A stretch of DNA of 64,000 bases, taken from NCBI GenBank assembly GCA_027494035.1, contig JAOSJQ010000001.1:2604001-2668000 (forward strand), in the 5' to 3' direction. Source of the DNA: UTCFX2 sp002050125. GTDB taxonomy: Bacteria > Chloroflexota > Anaerolineae > Anaerolineales > UBA4823. The position numbers and the translations under genes are program-made. Under the pieces are notes generated by a model. That model had not been told where the DNA came from. It did not search any database and worked only from the letters and a program-made list of their open reading frames with translations. Below are positions 17,446 through 25,870 of the stretch, piece by piece (position 1 is the first letter of the stretch; each line of letters opens with the position of its first letter).

Positions 17446-18449
17446 ATGAATCCAAAAAATGGGTCGATAGCTATCATTTTGTTGCTGCTGCTGGCAGCCG
17501 CGCTTGCCTGCAATTTCAGCCCCGTGGAGAAATCGGACGACCGCGACGCCACCGTCGAGACCTTGAGCGCCTCGGTCGCGTCAACCCAGACCGCGCTCGC
17601 GGCAATCGCGCAGCCCCCGCCGACGGTTGAAGCGCCCCAGGCGCCCCCGACTTCAGCGCCGGAACCCGCCTTGCCCACGCCCAACCTGGGCGCCACCGAA
17701 CAGGCGGGCAGCCTCGCCGCCACCGAAGCCGCGCTGGCGCCGATCAAAAACGAGCTGGCGCTCTACGGCGTGGACCCCGGAAACGGGCAGCTTGCCTGGG
17801 TGCAGGGTCCGCTGCGGCTGGAGACCGACCAGTACATGGGTCGCCAATTTGGCAACCAGTTCCCGCAGGTCATCGTGCAGGACTTTGTGCTTTCGGCGGA
17901 CATCAAATGGGACACAAAATACGGCGCGGCGGGGTGCGCCTTCGTCTTCCGCTCCGACGGCAACCAGACCAAACCCAACCAGTACATGGTGTGGATGACC
18001 CGTCTGACCAACGGGCGGGTCGAGTTTCTGGTGTTTGCCGAAGGCGAGATTGTGGCGCTCAAGGATTTTTACGCCAACGGGATCGATCCCAATTTCGACG
18101 GCGATAACGGCGCCACCAACCGGCTCACAGTCGTGGGGCGCGGTACGCAGTTCGCCGTGTACACCAACCGCAGAAGCTCGGCGTGGGCGACCCGAATGCG
18201 CCGCTGCCGCCGCTCACGCTCCCCGACCCGCCCAAGGGCAACCCCGCCGACCCGGTTTACCAGCGGGCGGTGGCGGAATACCGGGCGGTTGTAGCGCGCT
18301 TGAAGGAGGAGTACAACCGGCGCGTGGCGATTGCCAAGCGGGCGAACAAAAACTTCCCGGCGGGGATCGTGGCGATGGGCGCGATGGCTGAATCAGGCTA
18401 CACCATGTGCGAGTTCAACAACGCCTGGCTGTGGCTGATTGGACCCTAG
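17446..18449 (+). CDS. Lipoprotein with LamG/concanavalin-like domain (one frameshift)
   Basis: The start is ATG 17446 behind AAGGAGA. The signal M-N-P-K-N-G-S-I-A-I-I-L-L-L-L ends with a lipobox A-A-A-L-A-C, so it is lipid-anchored outside the membrane. A Thr/Ala/Pro-rich linker to about residue 105 is followed by a beta-rich domain (about residues 125-245) with V-L-S-A-D-I-K-W-D and F-V-F-R-S-D-G-N, typical of concanavalin-like jelly-roll folds. A helical Arg/Ala-rich tail follows. One frame change near 18172 is explained by one missing base. The corrected length is about 334 residues. The ligand is unknown. The longer open frame upstream through the repeat is not real, because the signal peptide fixes the start. 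Confidence 0.75.
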
Positions 18450-18529
18450 CGCCCGCAGTTCTGCGAAAAACCCCGCAACAAATTCAGAAACAAACCTGGA
18501 AATAGCGGGTCAAATCGCCAATTTTTGGT

Positions 18530-18535
18530 TATAAT
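18530..18535 (+). promoter_or_regulatory. Candidate -10 box for the DUF4332 gene
   Basis: A perfect TATAAT lies 47 bases before ATG 18583. The -35 region is poor, so only the -10 is claimed. Confidence 0.4.
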
Positions 18536-18582
18536 CTCAGCCATCCGAGATGGTTAAATCATACCTTAACTGGGAGGTCAAA

Positions 18583-18987
18583 ATGGCAAAGTTGGTCTAT
18601 ATCGAAGGGGTGGGCGAAATCTACGCCGAGAAACTCAAGGCGGCGGGAGTGAAATCCACCGACGCGCTGCTCAAGCAAGGCTCGACCCCGAAAGGGCGCA
18701 AAACTATTGCGGAAAAGTCGGGCATCAGCGAAAAATTGATCCTCGAATGGGTCAACCATGTAGATCTGTTCCGCATCAAGGGCGTGGGCGAGGAATACGC
18801 CGATCTGCTGGAAGAAGCCGGGGTGGACACCGTGCCGGAGCTGGCGCAGCGCAACCCCGAAAACCTGCTCGAAAAGCTCGTCGAAGTCAACGAAAAGAAG
18901 AAGCTCGTCCGCCGGCTGCCGGTCCAGTCGCAGGTGACCGACTGGGTGGCGCAAGCCAAAACCCTGCCGCGCGTGATCGAATACTAA
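18583..18987 (+). CDS. DUF4332 helix-hairpin-helix protein
   Basis: The start is ATG 18583 behind GGGAGG. The 134-residue protein has two helix-hairpin-helix units, I-E-G-V-G-E-I-Y-A-E-K-L near residue 6 and I-K-G-V-G-E-E-Y-A-D-L-L near residue 64. This two-unit layout is that of DUF4332, whose members may bind DNA or proteins; no function is established. It precedes mscL by 12 bases on the same strand, suggesting co-transcription. Confidence 0.85.
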   Translation: MAKLVYIEGVGEIYAEKLKAAGVKSTDALLKQGSTPKGRKTIAEKSGISEKLILEWVNHVDLFRIKGVGEEYADLLEEAGVDTVPELAQRNPENLLEKLVEVNEKKKLVRRLPVQSQVTDWVAQAKTLPRVIEY

Positions 18988-18999
18988 ACGGGGTCTTTG

Positions 19000-19380
19000 A
19001 TGATCAAAGAGTTCCGCGATTTTATCCTGCGCGGCAACGTGATGGATCTGGCGGTCGCGGTGGTGATCGGCGGCGCGTTTGGCGCGATCGTCAATTCGCT
19101 GGTGAACGACATCCTGATGCCGATCATCGGCATCCTGCTGGGCGGGATCGATTTCACCAGCCTGTCGATCCAGGTCGGTTCGGCGACGGTGATGTATGGC
19201 AACTTCATCCAGGCGGTCATCAATTTCCTGCTGATCGGTCTGGCGCTGTTCTTCGTCGTCAAGGCGGTCAACCGGCTGCGGTCGCTCACGGAAAAAGAGG
19301 CGGCTGCGGCTGAACCCGCGGCGCCGCCCGAGGACGTCCAGTTGCTGCGCGAGATCCGCGATCTGCTCAAAAAGCCGTGA
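19000..19380 (+). CDS. mscL: Large-conductance mechanosensitive channel MscL
   Basis: The 126-residue protein starts I-K-E-F-R-D-F-I-L-R-G-N-V-M-D-L-A-V-A-V, the conserved N-terminal amphipathic helix and start of TM1 in MscL. G-A-F-G-A-I-V-N-S-L-V-N-D-I and the second helix (F-I-Q-A-V-I-N-F-L-L-I) follow, then a charged C-terminal bundle with L-L-R-E-I-R-D-L-L. MscL opens under membrane tension to release solutes during osmotic downshock. Length is normal. A TTG codon at 18997 is directly in front of the ATG; the ATG at 19000 is preferred. Confidence 0.96.
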   Translation: MIKEFRDFILRGNVMDLAVAVVIGGAFGAIVNSLVNDILMPIIGILLGGIDFTSLSIQVGSATVMYGNFIQAVINFLLIGLALFFVVKAVNRLRSLTEKEAAAAEPAAPPEDVQLLREIRDLLKKP

Positions 19381-19406
19381 TCGAATAATCCCCCGCATAC
19401 ACGCTC

Positions 19407-19436
19407 AACGGCTCAAGCCCCGCTTGAGCCGTTTCG
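19407..19436 (+). terminator. Hairpin after mscL
   Basis: A perfect 11-bp stem, AACGGCTCAAG / CTTGAGCCGTT, with loop CCCCG is followed by only a short T run. It is a probable terminator of the DUF4332-mscL unit. Confidence 0.65.
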
Positions 19437-19473
19437 ACTCTGAGGGATTATAATAACGCCAAGAGCGCGATCG

Positions 19474-20490
19474 ATGACTATCCCAACTGAAACGGAACAA
19501 AGGCATGCCGAGGATTCGGCGCGCGTGAACCTGGAAGGCGTCAAAACCCAGCGGCAGCGCGACGAAGTCCGCCAGCGCAAGAGCCAGCAAGCGGTCATGG
19601 TGGGGTTGGCGGCGAACCTGCTGCTGGCGGTGGCGAAAACTGCGGTTGGAATCGCCGGGCACAGCCCGGCGCTGCTGGCGGAAGGGATCAACTCGACTTC
19701 CGACGTCGCCTATTACCTGGTGGTGTGGGCTTTTATCTGGCTGGCGCGCAAACCCGCCGACGACGAACACCCCTACGGGCATTCCCAGCTCGAGAGCATC
19801 GCGTCGGTGGTCGTCGGCTCATTTATTGTTACCACCGGCATCGCGGTCTTCTGGAATTCGATCAACAGCATGTTTGATCTGCTGACCGGCGAGATCACCT
19901 CGAAAGGCGCCTCGCTGCTGGCGCTGTGGGTGATTTTATTCACCGTCGCGATCAAGATTTTGCTGCTGATTTACACCAACCGGCTGAGCCGCGAGACCGG
20001 CAGCCCGGCGGTGGTCTCGCTGGCTTACGATCACCGCAACGACATCTTCTCCGCGCTGGCGGCGGCGGTTGGCATTTTCCTCGGGCGGCAAGGCTTTCCC
20101 TGGGCAGACCCGCTGGTTGGCTCGCTGGTCGCGCTGCTGATCCTGCGCACCGGCATCGAAGTGCTGCGCCAGTCCTCCGCCGAGCTCATGGACGCGGTGC
20201 CCAGCCGTGAGCTCTACCGCCAGATCGCCGCGCTGCTGGCGGAAGCGCCCGCAGTACAGACCGTGGAAGAAGTGCATGCCCACCGCTTCGGTCCCTACCT
20301 GGTGGTGAACGTGACCATCGGCGTGGACGGCGGCTTGTCGGTTGCCGCCGGCGACTGCATCGCGACCCAGGTCGAGAACCTGCTGTATACGCACTTCGAC
20401 CTGGTGCGCCGGGTTTACGTGCATTACCACCCCGTTTCTGATAATGTACCCTGCGATTCGCTGGAACTGCCGCCGGCGCGCAAGAATTGA
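19474..20490 (+). CDS. Cation diffusion facilitator (CDF) family metal transporter
   Basis: The 338-residue protein has a charged N-terminal region of about 35 residues, then six membrane helices. The metal-binding positions are I-N-S-T-S-D in helix 2 and A-Y-D-H-R-N-D in helix 5, the family's xxxxD and HxxxD layout. The loop D-D-E-H-P-Y-G-H-S-Q-L-E between helices 2 and 3 is a strong CDF signature. A cytoplasmic C-terminal domain with V-H-A-H-R-F-G follows. It exports divalent metal (Zn, Fe, Mn or Co) against a proton gradient. The first metal motif starts with Asn rather than the common His, which leans away from a strict Zn/Cd type. A -10 box (TATAAT, 19449-19454) lies 19 bases before the start. 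Confidence 0.92.
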   Translation: MTIPTETEQRHAEDSARVNLEGVKTQRQRDEVRQRKSQQAVMVGLAANLLLAVAKTAVGIAGHSPALLAEGINSTSDVAYYLVVWAFIWLARKPADDEHPYGHSQLESIASVVVGSFIVTTGIAVFWNSINSMFDLLTGEITSKGASLLALWVILFTVAIKILLLIYTNRLSRETGSPAVVSLAYDHRNDIFSALAAAVGIFLGRQGFPWADPLVGSLVALLILRTGIEVLRQSSAELMDAVPSRELYRQIAALLAEAPAVQTVEEVHAHRFGPYLVVNVTIGVDGGLSVAAGDCIATQVENLLYTHFDLVRRVYVHYHPVSDNVPCDSLELPPARKN

Positions 20491-20506
20491 AAACCCGAGA
20501 CGATCC

Positions 20507-21355
20507 ATGCCGCCCAGCCCGCGGATAACCCCCGCCATCCGGCTCTGGTCGTTCGACGCCCGCTCCCCCGAACCGGCGCTGCTGCCCGAAACCGTACCGC
20601 CCAACGCGACCACCCTGGACCAAGTGTCGGCTGCCCTGGCGGGCGGCGCGTACACCACGCTGCGCACCTATGCCGGCAGCCAAGCCCTGAAACTGGACGA
20701 GCATCTGCGGCGGCTGACCGAAACCGCGCGACTGGCGGGCGTCCCACTCGCGTTGAACGAGCCGGCGATGCGGCTGGCGCTGCGCTACGCCATGCAGGGG
20801 TTCTGGGGGGCGCGCGCGGCGGAGGCGCCGCCGCCCGACCTGCGGCTGCGGCTGACGGTGGACCTCGAGCGCCAGCCGGGCAAGGCATACATCGCCGCCC
20901 AGCCGCTGACGCCCTTGCCGGCGGAGCTGTACGCCCACGGGGCGGCGGCGATCACGCGCCGGATGACCCGCCAACTGCCCGAAGCCAAGCTGACCCGCTT
21001 CATCGCCCGCTCGCAGGCGGCGCGCCGGGCGCTTTCGGACGGGATCAACGAGGCGCTGATGGTCAACGCGCGGGATGAGATCACCGAGGGGCTGAGCAGC
21101 AATTTCTTTGCCGTGCTGGGCGGCGCGCTGCGCACCGCCGGGACGGGCGTGCTGCACGGCGTGACGCGCGCGCTGGCGCTGGAAAACATCCAGGCGCTGG
21201 GGCTGCGCCTGGCGTTCGAACCGCTGCGGCTGGCGGAGCTCCCGCAGCTCGAAGAGGCGTTTATCACCAGCTCCAGCCGCGGCGTGCTGCCGCTGCGCCG
21301 CATTGACGAGCAGCGGGTCGGGACGGGGGCGCCGGGCCAGTCACCCTGGCAATAA
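20507..21355 (+). CDS. Class IV aminotransferase / aminodeoxychorismate lyase-like PLP enzyme
   Basis: The start ATG 20507 gives 282 residues. Family features are T-L-R-T-Y-A-G near residue 47, the PLP-lysine region E-A-K-L-T-R-F (Lys near residue 163), G-I-N-E-A-L-M-V-N-A-R-D-E-I-T-E-G-L-S-S-N, and G-V-L-H-G-V-T-R. The order matches PabC, D-amino acid and branched-chain aminotransferases. The specific reaction cannot be told; no folate genes lie nearby. It begins 16 bases after the CDF gene and is probably on the same transcript. Confidence 0.82.
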   Translation: MPPSPRITPAIRLWSFDARSPEPALLPETVPPNATTLDQVSAALAGGAYTTLRTYAGSQALKLDEHLRRLTETARLAGVPLALNEPAMRLALRYAMQGFWGARAAEAPPPDLRLRLTVDLERQPGKAYIAAQPLTPLPAELYAHGAAAITRRMTRQLPEAKLTRFIARSQAARRALSDGINEALMVNARDEITEGLSSNFFAVLGGALRTAGTGVLHGVTRALALENIQALGLRLAFEPLRLAELPQLEEAFITSSSRGVLPLRRIDEQRVGTGAPGQSPWQ

Positions 21356-21412
21356 TGAAAGCCTTTGCCGAGGCGATCCGCCGCTTAGCCGAGCCAATCT
21401 GAAAGCGGATGG

Positions 21413-21421
21413 TGATATAAT
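21413..21421 (+). promoter_or_regulatory. Extended -10 promoter for the KimA-like permease
   Basis: TGA followed by TATAAT (21416-21421) is an extended -10 box, 27 bases before ATG 21449. An RBS (AGGAG, 21441-21445) precedes the start. No -35 is evident. Confidence 0.55.
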
Positions 21422-21448
21422 CCCATCTTATAAATAAGCAGGAGATTA

Positions 21449-23392
21449 ATGAACAAGAACCATTATTCGTTGGATTCTGGGATGCTTTATCGCGGCTCTG
21501 ACTACCAGCCACCCAAGTCCTGGCGTTCGTTTCTGATCGGTCGTCCGCTCTCGACCGCCGACGCGCCGCACCAGACGGTCGGCAAAGCGATTGGGCTGGC
21601 GGTCTTTGCCAGCGATGCGCTCGCCTCGACCGGCTACGCCACGCAGGAAATCTTGGTGATTTTGGCGGTAGCTGGGTTCGGCGCGCTGAAGTACGCCTTC
21701 CCGATCTCGATCGTGATCGTCGCGCTGCTGGTGATCGTGACCATGTCGTACGAGCAGACCGTGCACACCTACACCAACGGCGGCGGCTCGTACATCGTCG
21801 CCCGCGACAACCTGGGGATCATCCCGGCGCAGGTGGCGGGCGCGGCGCTGCTCACCGATTACATCCTGACCGTGGCGGTTTCGATCTCTTCGGGGGTGGC
21901 GCAGCTCGTCTCGGCGTATTCCCAAATCGCCCCTTACCGCGTGCACATCGCGATCGGGCTGGTCTTGTTCATCATGCTGATCAATCTGCGCGGGGTCAGG
22001 GAATCAGGGTTGGTATTTTCCATTCCAACCTATTCTTTTATCTTCGCCATGCTCGTGACGGTGGGCGTAGGGGTTGCGCGCTACGCGCTGGGGACGCTGG
22101 GTCCGGTGGTCGAGCCGCCGCCGGTCGAAATGGTGGAAAACTTGCAGCCGCTGACGATGTTCCTGATTTTGCTCGCCTTTTCGAGCGGCACCAGCGCCAT
22201 GACCGGGATCGAAGCGGTCTCGAATGGGATCACCGCCTTCCGCGAGCCGCGCAGCCACAACGCCGGGGTGACCCTGATCTGGATGTCGACCATCCTGAGC
22301 GTCCTCTTCCTCGGCATCACGTTTCTCAGCGTTCAAATTCAGGCGATCCCGTCCGAGAGCGAGACGATCATCTCGCAGTTGATTCGCACCGTTTTCGGCG
22401 GGCGCAACATCGCCTATTTGCTCGCCATCTCGGCGACCACCCTGATCCTGGTCATCGCCGCTAACACCGCCTTTGCGGACTTTCCGCGGTTGAGCGCGCT
22501 GGTGGCGATGGATGGATTCCTGCCGCGCCAGCTCGCCTTCCGCGGCAGCCGGCTGGTGTACTCGCGCGGCATCGTCGCCCTGGCGTTGATCGCCAGCCTG
22601 CTGATTTTCATCTTCCAGGCGCGCGTCACCGCCTTGATCCCGCTTTACGCGATCGGGGTCTTTCTCTCATTCACGCTCTCGCAAGCGGGCATGGCGCACC
22701 GCTGGTGGAAGTCCGGCAAGCTGCGCCCGGGCGAGGCGGTGCAGGAGCCCGGCTCCACCCTGATCCACGACCGCGCTTGGCGCGTCAAGATGGTGGTCAA
22801 CGGGTTTGGGGCGATCTGCACCGCGGTCGTGGTGGTGGTGTTCGCAGTCACCAAATTCAAAGACGGCGCCTGGATCGTGCTGGTGATCATCCCGGCGCTG
22901 GTCTGGTCGTTTTTGTCCATTCATAAAGAATATCGGAACGTGGCTAAAAAATTGACGCTGGAAGATTTTGGCAGCCCGCGCGGGCTCACGCGCCAGCGCG
23001 TGCTGCTGCTCATTTCCGGCGTGCATCGCGGCACGCTGTTTGCGCTCAATTTCGCCCGCTCGATTTCGGATGACGTCACCGCGGTGCACGTCGTGATCGA
23101 CCCGGACGACGCCGAAAAAGTGCGCCAGAAGTGGAGCATCTGGGGCGATGGCACGCGCATGGTGTTTTTAGATTCGCAGTTCCGTCTGCTGGTCGAGCCG
23201 CTGCTGGAGTACATCGAAGAGGTGGCGGACCAAAGCCAGCCCGGCGAAGTGGTGACGGTGGTGGTGCCGAACTTCGTTTCGCACAGCCCGACCAACAACC
23301 TGCTGCACGCCCGAACGGCTGAGTGGCTGCGGCGGGCGTTGATCCACCGCCCGGGCGTGGTCATCGTCGAAGTGCCATACCAGATCGACTGA
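21449..23392 (+). CDS. APC superfamily permease, KimA-like (probable potassium or amino acid importer)
   Basis: The 647-residue protein has about 12 membrane helices (residues 45-480) and a cytoplasmic C-terminal domain (about 500-647). The start of the core, G-L-A-V-F-A-S-D-A-L-A-S-T-G-Y-A-T-Q-E-I, and N-G-G-G-S-Y-I-V-A-R-D-N-L-G resemble the KimA/YdaO group, which imports potassium with protons in Bacillus. The C-terminal domain (V-L-L-L-I-S-G-V-H-R-G-T and V-V-V-P-N-F-V-S) looks like a UspA-type fold, also found in KimA. Other APC members carry amino acids, so the substrate is inferred. In KimA systems c-di-AMP controls the protein and often a riboswitch; the 93-base upstream gap here shows no such riboswitch. 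Confidence 0.82.
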   Translation: MNKNHYSLDSGMLYRGSDYQPPKSWRSFLIGRPLSTADAPHQTVGKAIGLAVFASDALASTGYATQEILVILAVAGFGALKYAFPISIVIVALLVIVTMSYEQTVHTYTNGGGSYIVARDNLGIIPAQVAGAALLTDYILTVAVSISSGVAQLVSAYSQIAPYRVHIAIGLVLFIMLINLRGVRESGLVFSIPTYSFIFAMLVTVGVGVARYALGTLGPVVEPPPVEMVENLQPLTMFLILLAFSSGTSAMTGIEAVSNGITAFREPRSHNAGVTLIWMSTILSVLFLGITFLSVQIQAIPSESETIISQLIRTVFGGRNIAYLLAISATTLILVIAANTAFADFPRLSALVAMDGFLPRQLAFRGSRLVYSRGIVALALIASLLIFIFQARVTALIPLYAIGVFLSFTLSQAGMAHRWWKSGKLRPGEAVQEPGSTLIHDRAWRVKMVVNGFGAICTAVVVVVFAVTKFKDGAWIVLVIIPALVWSFLSIHKEYRNVAKKLTLEDFGSPRGLTRQRVLLLISGVHRGTLFALNFARSISDDVTAVHVVIDPDDAEKVRQKWSIWGDGTRMVFLDSQFRLLVEPLLEYIEEVADQSQPGEVVTVVVPNFVSHSPTNNLLHARTAEWLRRALIHRPGVVIVEVPYQID

Positions 23393-23417
23393 TCAACCGG
23401 CGGAAGCCCGCCGGCGC

Positions 23418-23660
23418 TTATTTCTTCTCGTTCTCATCCCGAGGCTGGCGTTTGGCAGCCTCTTTTTGCGCTTTTTCGTGGGCGTCCATTTCACGCGCGA
23501 AGTTTTGCAGGTCCTTGAAGACTGCGTAACCGCCGGCTGCCAGGCACAGGATCAGCACGCCCACCCCCAGCGCCGAGCCGCGCCAGCCGGGGATCAGCAG
23601 GTAGGTGAAAACAGCCAGCGCGATCACGATCATGCCGAGCCATGCCAATGGGCTGATCAT
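23418..23660 (-). CDS. Small membrane protein, function unknown
   Basis: The 80-residue protein has two hydrophobic helices (about residues 4-22 and 29-48) and a charged, Lys/Glu/Arg-rich C-terminal coil. I do not recognise a family. It lies 13 bases downstream of ychF on the same strand, so it is probably co-transcribed. The even composition and the fit between two membrane spans and a polar tail support a real gene. Confidence 0.65.
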   Translation of the reverse strand: MISPLAWLGMIVIALAVFTYLLIPGWRGSALGVGVLILCLAAGGYAVFKDLQNFAREMDAHEKAQKEAAKRQPRDENEKK

Positions 23661-23673
23661 GCCGGCTCCTTTC

Positions 23674-24774
23674 TCAAACGTTGAACCGAAAGTAAATCAC
23701 GTCGCCGTCCTGGACGGGGTATTCCTTGCCCTCCAGGCGCATCAAGCCCGCCGTTTTGACCGCCGCGCTGCCGCCGTATTGGGCGAACGTCTCGAACGGG
23801 ATCACCTCGGCGCGGATAAACCCGCGCTCGAAGTCGGTGTGGATCGCGCCGGCGGCTTTGGGCGCCAGCGTGCCGCGCGGCACGTTCCAGGCGCGGGCTT
23901 CTTTTTCGTTGAAGGTGAAGAAGCTGATCAGATCGAGCATGGCAAAACTCGCCCGGATCACCTGCACCAGCCCGCCGTCGGCGACGCCGCTCAACGCCAG
24001 GTATTCCTGGCGCTCCGCCGGCTCCATCTCCAGCAGCTCGGCTTCGAGGGCGGCGCAGACCACGACCAGCTCATACCCCTGCTCCCGCGCGATGCGCCGG
24101 ACCGTCTCCAATTGCGGGCTGCCGCCAGCCAGCGCTGCCTCGGCGATGTTCGCCGCCAGGATGAGCGGTTTGGCGGTCAACAGGCGCAGCTCGTGGTCGA
24201 GTTCGGCGAAGTCCGCCGGCGCATCCGGGCTGAATTGCCGCGCCGGGCGCCCCTGCGCCAGGTGACCGCGCAGGCTCTGGCAGAGCTCCATTTGGACGGC
24301 GAGTTTTTTGTCCGCTTTGAGGGCGCTTTCGAGCCGCGCGATCTTGCGTTCGACTTGTTCCAGATCCGCCAGCGCCAGCTCGACCTGCACGGTTTCGATG
24401 TCGTCCGCCGGATCCAACTGGGCGCTCACGTGGACGACGTTCGGGTCCTCGAAACAGCGCACCACGTGCAGCAGCGCCGACGTATCGCGGATGTGGCTGA
24501 GAAACTGGTTGCCCAAGCCCTCGCCTTTGTGCGCGCCTTTCACCAGACCAGCAAGGTCCACAAACTCGACTGCGGCGTGGATCGCCTTGGGCGCATGCGT
24601 CAGCTCTGCCAGGCGCTCCAGCCGCGGGTCGGGCAGCGGGACGATCGCCCGGTTGGGTTGGATGGTGCAAAACGGATAATTGGCAACCGCGGCGTGCTGC
24701 GCCCCGCTCAGCACGTTGAACAGCGTGCTTTTGCCGACGTTGGGCAACCCGATGATGCCGATGTTGAGCGCCAT
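23674..24774 (-). CDS. ychF: Redox-regulated ATPase YchF (Obg-like, OLA1 family)
   Basis: The 366-residue protein starts with the P-loop G-L-P-N-V-G-K-S-T (residues 9-17). Switch and base motifs follow: D-L-A-G-L-V-K-G-A-H-K-G-E-G-L-G-N-Q-F and, in place of the G4 N-K-x-D, A-A-N-I-A-E-A. The C-terminal TGS-like domain has F-F-T-F-N-E-K-E-A-R-A-W-N and ends D-G-D-V-I-Y-F-R-F-N-V, the family's terminal phrase. YchF prefers ATP to GTP and associates with ribosomes; it affects stress responses. Length and all hallmarks are normal. Confidence 0.97.
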   Translation of the reverse strand: MALNIGIIGLPNVGKSTLFNVLSGAQHAAVANYPFCTIQPNRAIVPLPDPRLERLAELTHAPKAIHAAVEFVDLAGLVKGAHKGEGLGNQFLSHIRDTSALLHVVRCFEDPNVVHVSAQLDPADDIETVQVELALADLEQVERKIARLESALKADKKLAVQMELCQSLRGHLAQGRPARQFSPDAPADFAELDHELRLLTAKPLILAANIAEAALAGGSPQLETVRRIAREQGYELVVVCAALEAELLEMEPAERQEYLALSGVADGGLVQVIRASFAMLDLISFFTFNEKEARAWNVPRGTLAPKAAGAIHTDFERGFIRAEVIPFETFAQYGGSAAVKTAGLMRLEGKEYPVQDGDVIYFRFNV

Positions 24775-24943
24775 TTACCGCCTCCCCGCGTTGAACAACC
24801 TGTCTGGATTATACTCCGCCCCCGGGCGACCGGTTCATTATTCTCACCCCATCCTGGGAGGGGTAATCTTCAGATTGGTGAAAACCCCTGAACTTATGCG
24901 GTTTTTGGTGTACAATCAAGCGATTGTTCAGCCTGGAGGAGCG

Positions 24944-25797
24944 ATGAGTTTCGATTTTAACGAGAAAACAGTCGTGATCACCGGCGGGTCCAGCGGGATC
25001 GGGCTGGCGCTGGCAAAAGAATTTGCGCGCCGCGGCTCGTTTGTGATCCTAGCCGCGCGCCGCACCGAGCAGCTCGAAGCCGCCTTGCAAGCCCTGCCGG
25101 GCGGCGCGGCGGGGAACGCGGCGTTCGCCTGCGACGTCGGCGACCCGGCGCAGGTGGCGGACTTGTTTGCCGCCGTAGAGCAGGTGCGCGGCGCGCCGGA
25201 CGTGCTGGTGAACAGCGCCGGCATGGTGCACCCCGGCTACCTGCAAGCGCTCGACCTCGAAACGTTCGAACAGACCATGCGGGTCAATTACTTCGGCACG
25301 GTCAACACGGTCAAGGCGGTCTTGCCCGCCATGATGCAGCGCCGCTCCGGCGTGATCGTGAACGTCGGTTCGATGGCGTCGATGTTCGGCGTGATCGGGT
25401 ACTCGGCGTACAGCGGTTCGAAATTTGCGGTGCGCGGCTTTAGCGAGGTGCTGCGCATGGAAGCCAAACCCTATGGCATCCAGGTGGCGCTGGTGCTGCC
25501 CCCCGATACCGATACGCCGCAGCTTGCCTATGAGAATCAACAAAAACCGCTCGAACTCAAGTATCTGCTGCCCGAGCTGGGCGTGATCCCCCCGAACAGG
25601 TTGCCCGCGCCGTGATGCGCGGGATCGAAAAACGCCGCTTCGAAATCGTGCCGGATTTCGGCTCGCAGTTCATCCTGGCGGGCTACCGGCTGATCGGCTC
25701 GTTCTCGTACACCATCCTCGATTGGCTGCTGCAACGCGCCAGCCGGCGCATCGCGCGCGAGCGCGCCCAGCCGGAGATGGCAAACCCCAGAGCTTGA
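24944..25797 (+). CDS. 3-ketodihydrosphingosine reductase-like SDR (one frameshift)
   Basis: The start ATG 24944 follows GGAGGAG. The Rossmann motif T-G-G-S-S-G-I-G is at residues 13-20, N-S-A-G-M at the coenzyme site, and the catalytic Y-S-A-Y-S-G-S-K (YxxxK) near residue 150. The stretch L-P-P-D-T-D-T-P-Q-L-A-Y-E-N with K-P-L-E after it matches a motif specific to eukaryotic and bacterial ketosphinganine reductases (Y-P-P-D-T-D-T-P). The frame changes at a C6 run near 25590; one additional C gives P-P-E-Q-V-A-R-A-V-M-R-G and a C-terminus ending with a membrane-associated helix. Joined length is about 284 residues. The next gene encodes a serine palmitoyltransferase-like enzyme, so the pair should make dihydrosphingosine with NADPH. 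Confidence 0.85.
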
Positions 25798-25870
25798 ACC
25801 AACCGCTTGGGGCGCGGCAGAAACCGCACCCGGGTGGAATTAATCAAAAAATTGTGAGAAAGGTGCAATC

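Noticed and set aside
21356..21448. c-di-AMP riboswitch upstream of the KimA-like permease
   Set aside because: Only 93 bases separate the genes and no conserved fold is visible; an extended -10 promoter accounts for the sequence.
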